A stretch of 25,983 nt of DNA from Bacteroidota bacterium. Lineage in GTDB: Bacteria > Bacteroidota > Bacteroidia > Bacteroidales > Tenuifilaceae. Under the pieces are notes generated by a model, which was given only the letters and a program-made list of their open reading frames with translations, ran no database searches and was not told the DNA's origin. A program made the position numbers and the translations under genes. This document shows positions 1-8,135 of this stretch, in pieces. Numbering within the stretch: the first letter of the stretch is position 1; each line of letters starts with the position of its first letter. Location: positions 1-25,983 of the forward strand of contig JAEXVC010000007.1 of assembly GCA_023406715.1 (NCBI GenBank), in the 5' to 3' direction.

Positions 1-312
1 AGAAGCCAATACTGCTTTATGATTTCCAACCACTATTGGACGTTGCAACACCTTAGGGTTTTCAGTAAAAATCTGAATCCACTCTTCGTCCGAAAAATTT
101 TTGCCCTTTAAGTAAGTTTTATAGTAATCCTCCTGTGTTCTCACTAGTTGGAAAGGCTTTAAATTCGACTTTAAGAGTATCTCTTTTATATCATCAGCTT
201 TTATGCCATCAGTTAAATAATTTTTAACCTCAAACTCTTTGGTTTTAGTTTTTAGGTAATCCAAACCCTCTCGGCTTTTTCTGCAACGTGGATTATGGTA
301 AATCTTATACAT
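1..312 (-). CDS. ArsC/Spx-family thioredoxin-fold protein (arsenate reductase-like), C-terminus cut off by window edge
   Basis: Translating the minus strand from the ATG at 310-312 gives 104 codons open to the window edge. The protein begins MYKIYHNPRCRKSREGLDYL. This matches the glutaredoxin-like ArsC/YffB/Spx family: a beta strand, then NPRC with a putative catalytic Cys10, then a basic helix. The region near residue 92 reads LQRPIVVGNHKAV, the cis-proline RPI/V segment of the family. Family members are about 115-120 residues, so only the last 10-15 are missing. True arsenate reductases reduce arsenate with glutathione/glutaredoxin; many Bacteroidota homologues have no tested activity, and no other ars genes are visible. 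Family assignment is firm; arsenate as substrate is only a guess. A promoter-like pair lies just upstream at 330-360. It is divergent from the SGNH-MBOAT operon. Confidence 0.85.
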   Translation of the reverse strand, partial: MYKIYHNPRCRKSREGLDYLKTKTKEFEVKNYLTDGIKADDIKEILLKSNLKPFQLVRTQEDYYKTYLKGKNFSDEEWIQIFTENPKVLQRPIVVGNHKAVLAS

Positions 313-329
313 CCCTTAATAAATTTGCT

Positions 330-360
330 GAAAGATAGTAAAAATATAAACCCATTGCAA
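330..360 (-). promoter_or_regulatory. Candidate Bacteroidota-type promoter for the ArsC-like gene
   Basis: On the minus strand, TTG (360-358) is followed after 20 bp by TATCTTTC (337-330). This matches the Bacteroidota -7 consensus TAnnTTTG at 7 of 8 positions. The predicted transcription start would lie close to 323, about 10 bp before the ATG. The AT-rich context makes chance matches common, so this is a suggestion only. Confidence 0.35.
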
Positions 361-471
361 CCAATAAAGTTTACACTAAAAGTGGTTGTGGTAGATTTAA
401 ACCGTCAATATTAGTTCTGTTTAATAAAATCTTATATTTTTAACCCTAGTTTTTATCAACAACCCTAAAGT

Positions 472-1953
472 TTGCGAATTTTCAAGCCATACAAAACGCT
501 TATTTTTCTTACCCTAATAATGGTTGCACTATTAGGTGTGGCATGGTTTGTTCCAACTGGTGGAATTAAAATTGGCAATTTCGACTTACGATACCCTAGC
601 ATTGATAAAGTGAAATTGGCGGTTATTGGCGAAGTTCCTCAAAAAGTCATTGTAAAAATCAAAAAAGAACAAACGGCACGAACAGATAGCGCTTTGGTTA
701 AAGTTGATGAAGCCAAGACCGATAGTTTATTGATTACTCAAGCTGTTGATTCTACTATAGAATCAAATCAACCAACACCATTAACACCTGAATTGCTTAA
801 AAAAAAGTTAGTCCCCATTGAATTTGCCGATAACAATAAATCTGCACTTAAAAACTTTTTTGCTTGCTTGGCAGAGGGGAGAACAAAAACGGAACAAGTA
901 AGGGTAATGCACTTTGGCGATTCACAGATTGAAGGCGATAGAATAACAATGTTTATCCGCTCGGCATTGCAAGCAAGATTTGGAGGGAATGGAGTGGGAA
1001 TTATCCCTGGTTATCCTCAGAGTTATCAGCCTATGAATGTAAAGCATTCGGTTTCGGGCGATTGGCGCTACACTAGTTTGCACGATGGTGGCAATGAGGT
1101 TAGCCAATTCGGGTTGCTTGGTGGAATTACCCAAATAGAGGATGGCTCCAGTGGTGAAACTATTGAGTTCAAAAAAGTTGGAAATGATTCTAGGAGTAAT
1201 CAATTTAAGCGCCTAAGGGTATTTTACGGTCAAAACGATTCCACCTATTTGATGGAACTAGGCGTGAATGAACAGATTGTTGATGCCAAAATGTTACCCA
1301 AAACCCAAAGTTTATCCGAACATAGGTTTAACATTCCTGAATCGTCCAAAAAATTAGAGTTGCAATTTAGCGGAATGGGGCCTTTAGCTGTTTATGGTGT
1401 TTCAATGGAATCCGAAAAGGGGATTTATGTTGATAATATTCCTCAGCGTGGCAGTTCTGGCGCCGTTTTCACAAAGTTTGATGTTGAGTTCTCAAAAACA
1501 ATTTTTAATCTGCTAAATGTAAAACTTGTTATTCTGCAATACGGCGTTAATGTTGTTCCGGGAAATTTAGATAATTACAACTACTACGAGGAGATTCTTT
1601 ACCGTCAGATTAAGGCTATTAAAGCATTCAAACCCGATGTTTCGGTTTTGCTTATTGGCGTTTCGGATATGTCGCGCAAGAATGATGATAAGTTTGAATC
1701 ATACCCAAGTATCGAAAAGGTAAGAAATGCTCAACGTAATGCTGCCTTCAGAGCGGGAGCCGCATTTTGGGATTGCTACACCGCCATGGGCGGTAAAAAC
1801 TCAATGCCCGAGTGGGTTAACGCAAACCCATCGTTGGCCACAAAGGATTTTACACACTTTAATTTCCGTGGAGCGAAACTAATTGCCGAGATGTTTACGG
1901 CATCGCTGTTGGATGAGTACTCGAGGTTTATATCGAAAAATAGTAGTAACTAA
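472..1953 (+). CDS. Membrane-anchored SGNH/GDSL-family protein of a polysaccharide O-acetylation operon (TTG start)
   Basis: This 493-residue protein has an N-terminal hydrophobic anchor (about residues 9-28), a linker of about 100 residues, and an SGNH domain from about residue 140. The family blocks are present: HFGDSQIEGD with putative nucleophile Ser151, GVN at 358-360 (block III), and DFTH with Asp459/His462 (block V). The catalytic residues therefore look intact and outside the cytoplasm. The start is TTG, because an in-frame TAA lies 6 bp upstream. The only nearby ATG (520) would cut into the membrane anchor. Its stop overlaps the next start (TAATG), and the third gene is an MBOAT acyltransferase. 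By analogy with PatB and AlgJ/AlgX it probably transfers or removes O-acetyl groups on an envelope or extracellular glycan. The substrate cannot be told from sequence. Confidence 0.85.
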   Translation: MRIFKPYKTLIFLTLIMVALLGVAWFVPTGGIKIGNFDLRYPSIDKVKLAVIGEVPQKVIVKIKKEQTARTDSALVKVDEAKTDSLLITQAVDSTIESNQPTPLTPELLKKKLVPIEFADNNKSALKNFFACLAEGRTKTEQVRVMHFGDSQIEGDRITMFIRSALQARFGGNGVGIIPGYPQSYQPMNVKHSVSGDWRYTSLHDGGNEVSQFGLLGGITQIEDGSSGETIEFKKVGNDSRSNQFKRLRVFYGQNDSTYLMELGVNEQIVDAKMLPKTQSLSEHRFNIPESSKKLELQFSGMGPLAVYGVSMESEKGIYVDNIPQRGSSGAVFTKFDVEFSKTIFNLLNVKLVILQYGVNVVPGNLDNYNYYEEILYRQIKAIKAFKPDVSVLLIGVSDMSRKNDDKFESYPSIEKVRNAQRNAAFRAGAAFWDCYTAMGGKNSMPEWVNANPSLATKDFTHFNFRGAKLIAEMFTASLLDEYSRFISKNSSN

Positions 1954-3164
1954 TGCAACTAAAGCGAAAAATAAATGTGCGATTTTTGACTGCTGTAACA
2001 ACAGTTGCAACATTTTTGCTCTTAGTAGGAATTCCACAAGCAACAGAAACAATGGTAATTAACAGTAAACTGAAACGATTAGCGAGGTTGAATAATTTAG
2101 GTTTGAACAGAATTATTTCATATCAAGATAATCCTAGTTTGCCAGTATATTCGAAGAACTCAGTTCCTTTTAAGATAGTTCACATTGGCGATTCGCATAT
2201 TCAGGCAGGATTTCTCACTGGCGCGGTTCGCCAGTTACTTGCAAGTTTTTACAACGATACTGTTATTTCAATGGGCTATGTATTTCCTTACAATTTAGCA
2301 GGAACAAACTCTCCAAGCGATTACACTTTTAAATCTGACAACAACTGGAGTTTTAGTAAGATTCTTGCATTGGAGGAATCTATTGGGGCTGGTATGTCGG
2401 GGATGATTATGGAAACTACCGATATCACCCCTTCGCTTTCAGTATCACTTAAAAACAAAAAAAATGGCGATAAGTATTTTGATGAAATAACAGTTTTGTT
2501 CGAATCTGAGAGCAACGAAATAGCAGTCTTGCCAGAAGGGTTAAAATTCGATGTTAAATCGAAAGGTACAAATCATATTCATTTAAAACTAGACACTCCT
2601 GTTTCTGGGGTTAACCTTCAATTTAATGGACATGGGGCTAAACTATCAATATCTGGCTTGATTCTGGAAAACTCTAAATCAAGAATAGTATACAATTCAG
2701 CGGGACTTAACGGCGCCGATGTGAAATCGTACCTTCGTGCCGCCAGTTTAGAGTATCAACTTACCTTGATAAATCCGCAGTTAGTAATCGTGTCGTTGGG
2801 TACTAACGATGCCTATCATCAACTTTTCGATGCTAGCACTTTTAGTTCTATGCTCGATAGTTTTGTTGTCAAAGTAAAAAAGGCTGTACCAAATTCAACC
2901 ATACTGCTTACAATTCCTGGCGACCATTTGGTTTCTCGCATTAATCCAAATCCAAACCTTTTGTTAGTAAAAGAGGCAATCATAACTACGGCTATTAAGA
3001 ATGGATGCTGTGTTTGGGATTTTCATACTTTAATGGGTGGCGAAGGAAGTATAAGAACATGGAATGGAATGGGCTTAACTGCACCAGATTTACTTCATCT
3101 AAATGCAAAAGGATATCAGTTGCAAGGAGAGTTACTTTTCGAAGCACTAACCACTAGTATTTAA
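1953..3164 (+). CDS. Second SGNH/GDSL-family protein, paired with the first and with MBOAT
   Basis: This 403-residue protein has an N-terminal hydrophobic signal or anchor (about residues 10-30) and then an SGNH hydrolase/acetyltransferase fold. The blocks are HIGDSHIQAG with putative Ser81, GTND at 283-286, and DLLH with Asp379/His382 near the C-terminus. It shares architecture with the preceding gene but is clearly a different protein: shorter, a different linker, and GTND in place of GVN in block III. Its ATG overlaps the preceding TAA by one base, which suggests translational coupling. Only 3 bp separate it from the MBOAT gene. Probable role: a periplasmic partner that accepts acetyl groups exported by the MBOAT protein, or that trims the product. 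Two intact SGNH proteins per MBOAT recalls AlgJ plus AlgX with AlgI. Confidence 0.85.
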   Translation: MQLKRKINVRFLTAVTTVATFLLLVGIPQATETMVINSKLKRLARLNNLGLNRIISYQDNPSLPVYSKNSVPFKIVHIGDSHIQAGFLTGAVRQLLASFYNDTVISMGYVFPYNLAGTNSPSDYTFKSDNNWSFSKILALEESIGAGMSGMIMETTDITPSLSVSLKNKKNGDKYFDEITVLFESESNEIAVLPEGLKFDVKSKGTNHIHLKLDTPVSGVNLQFNGHGAKLSISGLILENSKSRIVYNSAGLNGADVKSYLRAASLEYQLTLINPQLVIVSLGTNDAYHQLFDASTFSSMLDSFVVKVKKAVPNSTILLTIPGDHLVSRINPNPNLLLVKEAIITTAIKNGCCVWDFHTLMGGEGSIRTWNGMGLTAPDLLHLNAKGYQLQGELLFEALTTSI

Positions 3165-3167
3165 GCA

Positions 3168-4697
3168 ATGGATTACATCATTCACATACTGACCCAGATT
3201 TTTAGCTATACCGAAGGCGACCCGTTGCTTTTTACAAAAATATCATTTTGGATTTTCTTTGCAGTTTTACTTTTTGGCTATTCGTTTATTTACAACAAGC
3301 CGGTTATTCGTAGTGCTTACCTTTTAGTTTTCAGTCTTTATTTTTACTATAAATCGAGCGGTTTATTCTTCTCATTGCTTATATTTTCTACTGTTTGCGA
3401 TTATATTTTTGGCTTATTAATTCCACGCTATAAATCCAAGGTAACCCGAAAATTACTTGTGGCATCCAGTGTAGTGGTAAACCTAGGAGTGCTTTCCTAT
3501 TTTAAGTATGCCTATTTCTACACCGACATTGTGAATCAACTTTTTGGAACAAATCTTACAGTAACCAATCACCTTTCGGCGTGGGCAAATGGTTTGTTTG
3601 GCAGTAACTTTGATACTGCTTCAATATTCCTCCCAGTAGGAGTATCGTTTTATACGTTTCAAACCATCAGCTATACTGTGGATGTTTACCGAGGGAAAAT
3701 ACCCCCAGTTAAAAGTATTATCGATTTTGGGTTTTACGTTTCATTCTTTCCACAATTGGTTGCAGGTCCTATTGTTCGTGCTTCGGAATTTATTCCACAA
3801 CTATACCGAAAATTCAGCCTTACAACCCGAGAGTTTGGACATGCAACGTTTCTTATAATTGCCGGGCTTATTAAAAAGATGATTATTTCGGATTATATCT
3901 CAATCAACTTTGTTGATAGGGTTTTCGATAATCCGCTAAGCTACTCTGGTTTCGAGAATTTAATGGCCACGTACGGCTACGCGCTTCAAATTTACTGCGA
4001 TTTTTCAGGGTATACCGATATTGCCATAGGGTTGGCAATGCTGCTCGGATTCCGTTTGCCAATCAACTTCAACTCGCCCTATAAGGCCACAAACATAACA
4101 GATTTCTGGCATCGCTGGCACATCTCACTATCAACCTGGCTGCGCGACTACCTTTACATTCCGCTAGGCGGAAATAAAAAAGGAAACGTCAGGATGTACA
4201 TCAACCTTATGATTACAATGCTACTTGGCGGATTATGGCACGGGGCAAACCTTAAGTTTGTTATTTGGGGCGGAATTCACGGAGTTGGATTAGCGCTGCA
4301 TAAACTTTGGAGCGGGTATGTACCAACTTTTGAATTTATTGGAAGTAGTTGGCGAAAATTAGTTGGGGCGATTCTTACATTCAACTTGGTTTGCTTCTCC
4401 TGGATATTCTTCCGTGCCGAAAGTATGGAGAGTGCGAAGCAAGTGTTAAATCAAATTTTCAACAGGTTTGGCGGAGAATCTTTGATTGAAATAACCAAAT
4501 CGTATTATGGAATATTCCTGTTGATATTAATTGGTTTTGCTATTCATTGGTTACCATTCGGTTTCAAGGAATGGTACCGCGGAAAGTTTATTGACGCGAA
4601 CATTTTGGTTAAAGGATTGGTTATACTTATAGTTGTTGTTCTTATCATACAATTCCGAACAGCCGATATTCAACCATTTATTTATTTTAGATTTTAA
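3168..4697 (+). CDS. MBOAT-family membrane O-acyltransferase (AlgI/PatA-like)
   Basis: This 509-residue polytopic membrane protein belongs to the membrane-bound O-acyltransferase family, AlgI/PatA/DltB branch. Diagnostic features in order are FLPVGVSFYTFQ (about 154-165), FFPQLVAGPIVR (193-204), YCDFSGYTDIAIG (276-288), DFWHRWHISLSTWLRDYL (312-329) and the catalytic-type motif GGLWHGAN with His358. About 10 or more hydrophobic segments span the length, which is usual for the family. These proteins move an acetyl group across the cytoplasmic membrane to a periplasmic SGNH partner. The two genes immediately upstream are such partners, so the trio probably O-acetylates peptidoglycan or an exported polysaccharide. 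The start ATG follows the previous stop by 3 bp. I see no strong terminator after it; the next gene has its own promoter. Confidence 0.95.
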   Translation: MDYIIHILTQIFSYTEGDPLLFTKISFWIFFAVLLFGYSFIYNKPVIRSAYLLVFSLYFYYKSSGLFFSLLIFSTVCDYIFGLLIPRYKSKVTRKLLVASSVVVNLGVLSYFKYAYFYTDIVNQLFGTNLTVTNHLSAWANGLFGSNFDTASIFLPVGVSFYTFQTISYTVDVYRGKIPPVKSIIDFGFYVSFFPQLVAGPIVRASEFIPQLYRKFSLTTREFGHATFLIIAGLIKKMIISDYISINFVDRVFDNPLSYSGFENLMATYGYALQIYCDFSGYTDIAIGLAMLLGFRLPINFNSPYKATNITDFWHRWHISLSTWLRDYLYIPLGGNKKGNVRMYINLMITMLLGGLWHGANLKFVIWGGIHGVGLALHKLWSGYVPTFEFIGSSWRKLVGAILTFNLVCFSWIFFRAESMESAKQVLNQIFNRFGGESLIEITKSYYGIFLLILIGFAIHWLPFGFKEWYRGKFIDANILVKGLVILIVVVLIIQFRTADIQPFIYFRF

Positions 4698-4731
4698 CCA
4701 TTTTGTATCGACAATAATTTCATTGGGTTGA

Positions 4732-4764
4732 TTTGGGAGTTTTGAAAAAATTAATGTAGGTTTG
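4732..4764 (+). promoter_or_regulatory. Near-perfect Bacteroidota promoter for the bifunctional nuclease gene
   Basis: TTTG at 4732-4735 is separated by 21 bp from TAGGTTTG at 4757-4764. Both boxes match the Bacteroidota housekeeping consensus (TTTG / TAnnTTTG) exactly. The expected transcription start is near 4771, giving a leader of about 59 bases before the ATG at 4830. Confidence 0.65.
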
Positions 4765-4829
4765 TATATGGGATAACCTTCAACAAAAATTACAAAAACT
4801 AGTGGTTTAGTTAAAAGTTGATTTAAGCA

Positions 4830-5426
4830 ATGGGTAAGGTAAAACTAAGTGTTCTTGGAATTTCATACAGTCAAACTCAGTCGGGCGCATATGCACTTGT
4901 GCTTAGCGAAGAGAATGGAAGCAGGCGAATTCCAATTATTATTGGAGGATACGAGGCCCAGGCCATTGCAATTCAACTCGAAGGACTTACACCACCCCGA
5001 CCCTTAACACACGACCTTTTCCTCAATTTTGCAAAAGCATATACCATTAACTTGGTAGAGGTACAAATTTACAAGCTGGAGGAAGGCGTATTCTTCTCTA
5101 AACTTCACTGCGATAACGGTCACAAAGAAATATATATTGATTCCAGAACTTCCGATGCTGTAGCATTGGCCTTACGTTTTAGTTGCCCAATTTACACCAC
5201 CGACGAGATAATGGAGAAAGCAGGTATCACCCTGGAAATTGAAGAGGTTGACGAACCTGCCGAAGCAAGTAAAACCCCTACTGAAAGCAAACCAAAGGAT
5301 ACCTTCACCGAGCAGATTAAACGCCTTTCGGTTGCTGAACTTAACACCATGCTCGAAGAAGCTATTATGAATGAGGATTACGAAAAGGCTTCGAAAATTA
5401 GAGACGAGATAAAAAAAAGGTCATAA
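4830..5426 (+). CDS. Bifunctional nuclease family protein (DUF151/BFN) with C-terminal UVR motif
   Basis: This is a 198-residue cytoplasmic protein. Residues 1 to about 130 form a BFN/DUF151 domain: VLGISYSQTQSGAYALVL, RRIPIIIGGYEAQAIAI, LTPPRPLTHDLF and DSRTSDAVALALRF are typical blocks. After a polar linker (about 140-160), residues about 165-198 (VAELNTMLEEAIMNEDYEKA and the RDEIKKR end) form a UVR helical hairpin like that by which UvrB and UvrC bind each other. BFN proteins from other organisms have been reported to have RNase/DNase activity, and BFN-UVR fusions are common in Bacteroidota, but the role is not settled. The gene has its own promoter and stops just before a hairpin shared with the convergent pgi. 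Confidence 0.93.
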   Translation: MGKVKLSVLGISYSQTQSGAYALVLSEENGSRRIPIIIGGYEAQAIAIQLEGLTPPRPLTHDLFLNFAKAYTINLVEVQIYKLEEGVFFSKLHCDNGHKEIYIDSRTSDAVALALRFSCPIYTTDEIMEKAGITLEIEEVDEPAEASKTPTESKPKDTFTEQIKRLSVAELNTMLEEAIMNEDYEKASKIRDEIKKRS

Positions 5427-5448
5427 AAAAGGGGGCGAGAGCCCCCTT
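5425..5448 (-). terminator. Intrinsic terminator for pgi, possibly bidirectional
   Basis: An 8-bp perfect stem (AAGGGGGC, 5429-5436; GCCCCCTT, 5441-5448) encloses the tetraloop GAGA. On the minus strand the stem is followed by a run of six or more T (from the A-run at 5425-5430), an ideal terminator 5 bp after the pgi stop. On the plus strand the stem lies 2 bp after the BFN stop, but the following T-tract is poor (CTGCATT), so plus-strand termination should be weaker. Confidence 0.85.
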
Positions 5449-5453
5449 CTGCA

Positions 5454-6800
5454 TTATATCCCTAAACGTTTTCTTAAATCTTTTCCCTCCTGCTCAAACC
5501 CAGGTTTGCCAAGTAGCGCAAACATATTTTTTTTGTAGGCTTCAACTCCTGGTTGGTCAAATGGATTTACATCTAAAACGTAGCCACTTATTGCGCAGGC
5601 CCTTTCAAAGAAGTATAGTGTGTATCCAATCCAGTATGCCGATAGCTCGGGTATGCTAATGGAAATGCAAGGAACACCACCATCGTTGTGAGCAGCAATT
5701 GTTCCCAGTTCGGCCATTTTGTTTACTTCTGAGTAGCGCTTACCCGATAGGAAATTTAGTTGGTCAAGATTTTCAGGGTCGTTAGGAATGGTTAGTTTGT
5801 GTGAATAATTCTCAATAGAGATAACAGTTTCGAATATCATACGCTCGCCTTCCTGGATGTACTGGCCCATTGAGTGTAAATCTGAGGTAAAATCAACTCC
5901 AGCAGGGAATATGCCTTTGTTTTCCTTACCTTCGCTCTCGCCGTAAAGTTGCTTCCACCATTCGGTTAAATAGTGAAGTTTTGGTGTGTAGTTTACCATT
6001 ATCTCTACATTCTTGCCCTTGTTGTAAAGCGCATTGCGTCCGGCAACGTACTGGCATGCCTTATTTTGTTCAAAAGGAACGCTCGCTGCAGTGTCGGCTT
6101 GAGCCTTTATGGCGCCTTCAACAAATTTTTTGATATCGAATCCGGCAATGGCAATTGGTAGCAAGCCCACAGGGGTTAAAACGGAATAGCGTCCCCCAAC
6201 ATCATCCGGAATTACGAACGTGCGATAGCCTTCTGTATCTGCTAGTTTACGGAGAGCTCCTTTGGATTGGTCTGTTATTGCTACTATTCGGCTTGCGGCT
6301 TCTGACTTACCAACCTTGTTCTCCAAGTGTTGTTTTAATAACCTGAATGCAATAGCAGGTTCGGTGGTTGTCCCTGATTTTGAGATTACCACAATTGAGT
6401 AACGTTTATGATTAAGCAATTCCAAAAGTTCAGAGTGATAGTCTTCGCAAATATTTTGCCCAGCAAAAACTATATGTGGATTGCCATTGCTGTTTAGTTG
6501 CGAGAAACTATTTCCTAGAGCCTCAATTACAGCCTTACTCCCAAGGTAAGAACCTCCAATTCCAATGACTACAACAATGTCGCTTTTAGTTCTGAATTCT
6601 TCAGCAATTTTTTCAATTTCTGAAATTTGTTTGCTAGGGATGTTGCTTGGTAGACTTAACCAGCCTAAAAAGTCATTTCCCTTACCAGTCTTGTTTTCCA
6701 GTAGCGATTGGCTTTTCTCAATTTTGCTCTTAAAGGAGTTAACCTCTTCCTTTGATACAAAATCGAGGATATTGTTAAGATTTACTTTAAGTTCGCTCAT
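5454..6800 (-). CDS. pgi: Glucose-6-phosphate isomerase
   Basis: This 448-residue enzyme interconverts glucose-6-phosphate and fructose-6-phosphate in glycolysis and gluconeogenesis. The length matches the short Bacillus-type PGI (about 450). Visible signatures are the sugar-phosphate-binding SIS loop GIGGSYLGSKA (about 80-90), the second SIS strand VVISKSGTTTEPA, PGI signature 1 VGGRYSVLTPVG, the catalytic-region GESEGKENKGIFP, and signature 2 NPFDQPGVEAYKKNMF near the C-terminus. It is the last gene of a minus-strand operon after a small lipoprotein and gpsA (22-bp gap). This puts hexose-phosphate entry and glycerol-3-phosphate supply under one transcript. A strong hairpin terminator follows the stop by 5 bp. 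Nothing in the sequence is unusual. Confidence 0.98.
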   Translation of the reverse strand: MSELKVNLNNILDFVSKEEVNSFKSKIEKSQSLLENKTGKGNDFLGWLSLPSNIPSKQISEIEKIAEEFRTKSDIVVVIGIGGSYLGSKAVIEALGNSFSQLNSNGNPHIVFAGQNICEDYHSELLELLNHKRYSIVVISKSGTTTEPAIAFRLLKQHLENKVGKSEAASRIVAITDQSKGALRKLADTEGYRTFVIPDDVGGRYSVLTPVGLLPIAIAGFDIKKFVEGAIKAQADTAASVPFEQNKACQYVAGRNALYNKGKNVEIMVNYTPKLHYLTEWWKQLYGESEGKENKGIFPAGVDFTSDLHSMGQYIQEGERMIFETVISIENYSHKLTIPNDPENLDQLNFLSGKRYSEVNKMAELGTIAAHNDGGVPCISISIPELSAYWIGYTLYFFERACAISGYVLDVNPFDQPGVEAYKKNMFALLGKPGFEQEGKDLRKRLGI

Positions 6801-6822
6801 ATGTATTGATATTAATGAATTA

Positions 6823-7818
6823 CTATTTTAGTTTATCGGTTAAGAGTTTCATTTCTATTGCAGGTGATATGTTTTCGTAAAGTATATTGTAAACAGCATC
6901 GGCAATTGGCATCCTTACATTGTATTTTAAGTTGATTTCCTTAATACATTTAGAAGCATTGTATCCTTCGGCAATCATATTCATTTCCAACATGGTCGAT
7001 TTTACAGAGTAACCTTTGCCAATCATGGTTCCAAACGTTCTGTTTCGGCTAAATTGCGAATAAGTAGTTACAAGCAAATCGCCTAAATATGCTGAGGTGC
7101 TCATTCTACGTTTGCTGGGGTATGTTTTCTTAAGAAAACGCTCAATCTCGCGTTGAGAGTTGCTTATAAGCACAGAGAGGAAGTTGTCGCCATATCCAAG
7201 CCCGTGTGCAATACCCGCAGCAATGGCATAAATATTTTTTAAAACGGCGCTGTACTCTGTGCCATATATATCTGTGCCAGTGTTTGTTTTTATATAGTGA
7301 CAGTCAAAAAGCGAGGAAATTTCTTTGGCGTGCTCCCTGTCCTTGCATGAGAAGGTTAGATAAGATAATCGTTCCAATGCAACTTCCTCCGCGTGACTTG
7401 GCCCACTAATTATTCCAATTTGGTCGTATGGCACATTGTGGGTTCTATTAAAGTACTCTGCAATGGTTGTGTCATCTTCAGGAATAATACCTTTAATTGC
7501 TGAAAGAACGAATTTGTTATCGAAGTTAACTTTAAGTGGCTCCATCCATATTTTAATGAATGAGGCCGGGACAACAAAAACAACAACATCCGAGTTTTTT
7601 ATTGTTTCATTTAAATCATTGCTGATTTTTAGTCTTTTTAAGTCGAATTGAACAGAACTTAAATAGTAAGGGTTGTTTCTATGCTTCTTAAGATGATCAA
7701 TTATTTCCGGTTCACGAATATACCAGCCAATGGATGGTTGCACCTCGTGAAGGATTTTGACTATTGCGGTAGCCCAACTTCCACTACCAACTACGGAAAC
7801 TCTTTTTTTACTTTCCAT
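6823..7818 (-). CDS. gpsA: NAD(P)H-dependent glycerol-3-phosphate dehydrogenase
   Basis: This 331-residue cytoplasmic enzyme reduces dihydroxyacetone phosphate to sn-glycerol-3-phosphate, the backbone of phospholipids. The N-terminal Rossmann motif is VVGSGSWATAI (9-19, GxGxxA). The middle holds SGPSHAEEVA (138-147), the family's SGPSFA-like block. The C-terminal helical domain has the catalytic-type Lys194 in AVLKNIYAIAAGIAHGLG, then YGDNFLSVLISN. The N-H-G replacement pattern (SGPSHA, GDNF) is usual in Bacteroidota. The start ATG lies 3 bp after the stop of the small lipoprotein gene (TAAGAAATG), so the two are probably co-translated. pgi follows. Confidence 0.97.
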   Translation of the reverse strand: MESKKRVSVVGSGSWATAIVKILHEVQPSIGWYIREPEIIDHLKKHRNNPYYLSSVQFDLKRLKISNDLNETIKNSDVVVFVVPASFIKIWMEPLKVNFDNKFVLSAIKGIIPEDDTTIAEYFNRTHNVPYDQIGIISGPSHAEEVALERLSYLTFSCKDREHAKEISSLFDCHYIKTNTGTDIYGTEYSAVLKNIYAIAAGIAHGLGYGDNFLSVLISNSQREIERFLKKTYPSKRRMSTSAYLGDLLVTTYSQFSRNRTFGTMIGKGYSVKSTMLEMNMIAEGYNASKCIKEINLKYNVRMPIADAVYNILYENISPAIEMKLLTDKLK

Positions 7819-7821
7819 TTC

Positions 7822-8043
7822 TTAAGCAATATTGATTAGATGTTGATTGTTGAACTCATTTGGAGTATTGTAATTTGCCGTTTTTGTCTTACAGCTCGAA
7901 CACTTTATTTTCTTCTTCTTAATAGTCTTTGATGTTCCTGAAGCAGTAGTTTTTTTATTGCAACCTACTGTAGAAAACATTAGAACTCCAACAAAAAAAA
8001 TTAATGTAATTTTGCCTAATGTACTGTATCTAAACTTATGCAT
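7822..8043 (-). CDS. Small lysine-rich CxxC lipoprotein, first gene of the gpsA-pgi operon
   Basis: This 73-residue protein starts at the ATG at 8041-8043. A TTG three codons upstream is also in frame but less likely. It has a charged N-terminus, a hydrophobic stretch (ITLIFFVGVLMF) and a lipobox-like STVGC with Cys28, so it should be a membrane lipoprotein. The mature part is only about 46 residues: a Ser/Thr linker, four lysines, then KCSSCKT (a CxxC) and a polar Asn-rich tail. I do not recognise a family. The CxxC could bind a metal or form a disulfide; the lysine run could contact nucleic acid, lipid head groups or glycan. Its placement 3 bp before gpsA suggests co-expression with lipid-precursor and sugar-phosphate enzymes. 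That linkage may be transcriptional convenience only. Confidence 0.65.
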   Translation of the reverse strand: MHKFRYSTLGKITLIFFVGVLMFSTVGCNKKTTASGTSKTIKKKKIKCSSCKTKTANYNTPNEFNNQHLINIA

Positions 8044-8104
8044 CACTTTCAAGAATTAAAGGTACGAAGGTACAAAGTTTTTTAAGCATTATGAAGTTTT
8101 TAAC

Positions 8105-8135
8105 TTGGTTAACTGTATTGTTAGCACTGCTTTTG
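8105..8135 (+). promoter_or_regulatory. Candidate promoter for rlmN
   Basis: TTG at 8105-8107 is followed after 20 bp by TGCTTTTG (8128-8135), 7 of 8 against TAnnTTTG with the mismatch at the second base. Predicted initiation near 8142 would leave about 28 bases before the ATG at 8170. Weak evidence. Confidence 0.25.
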
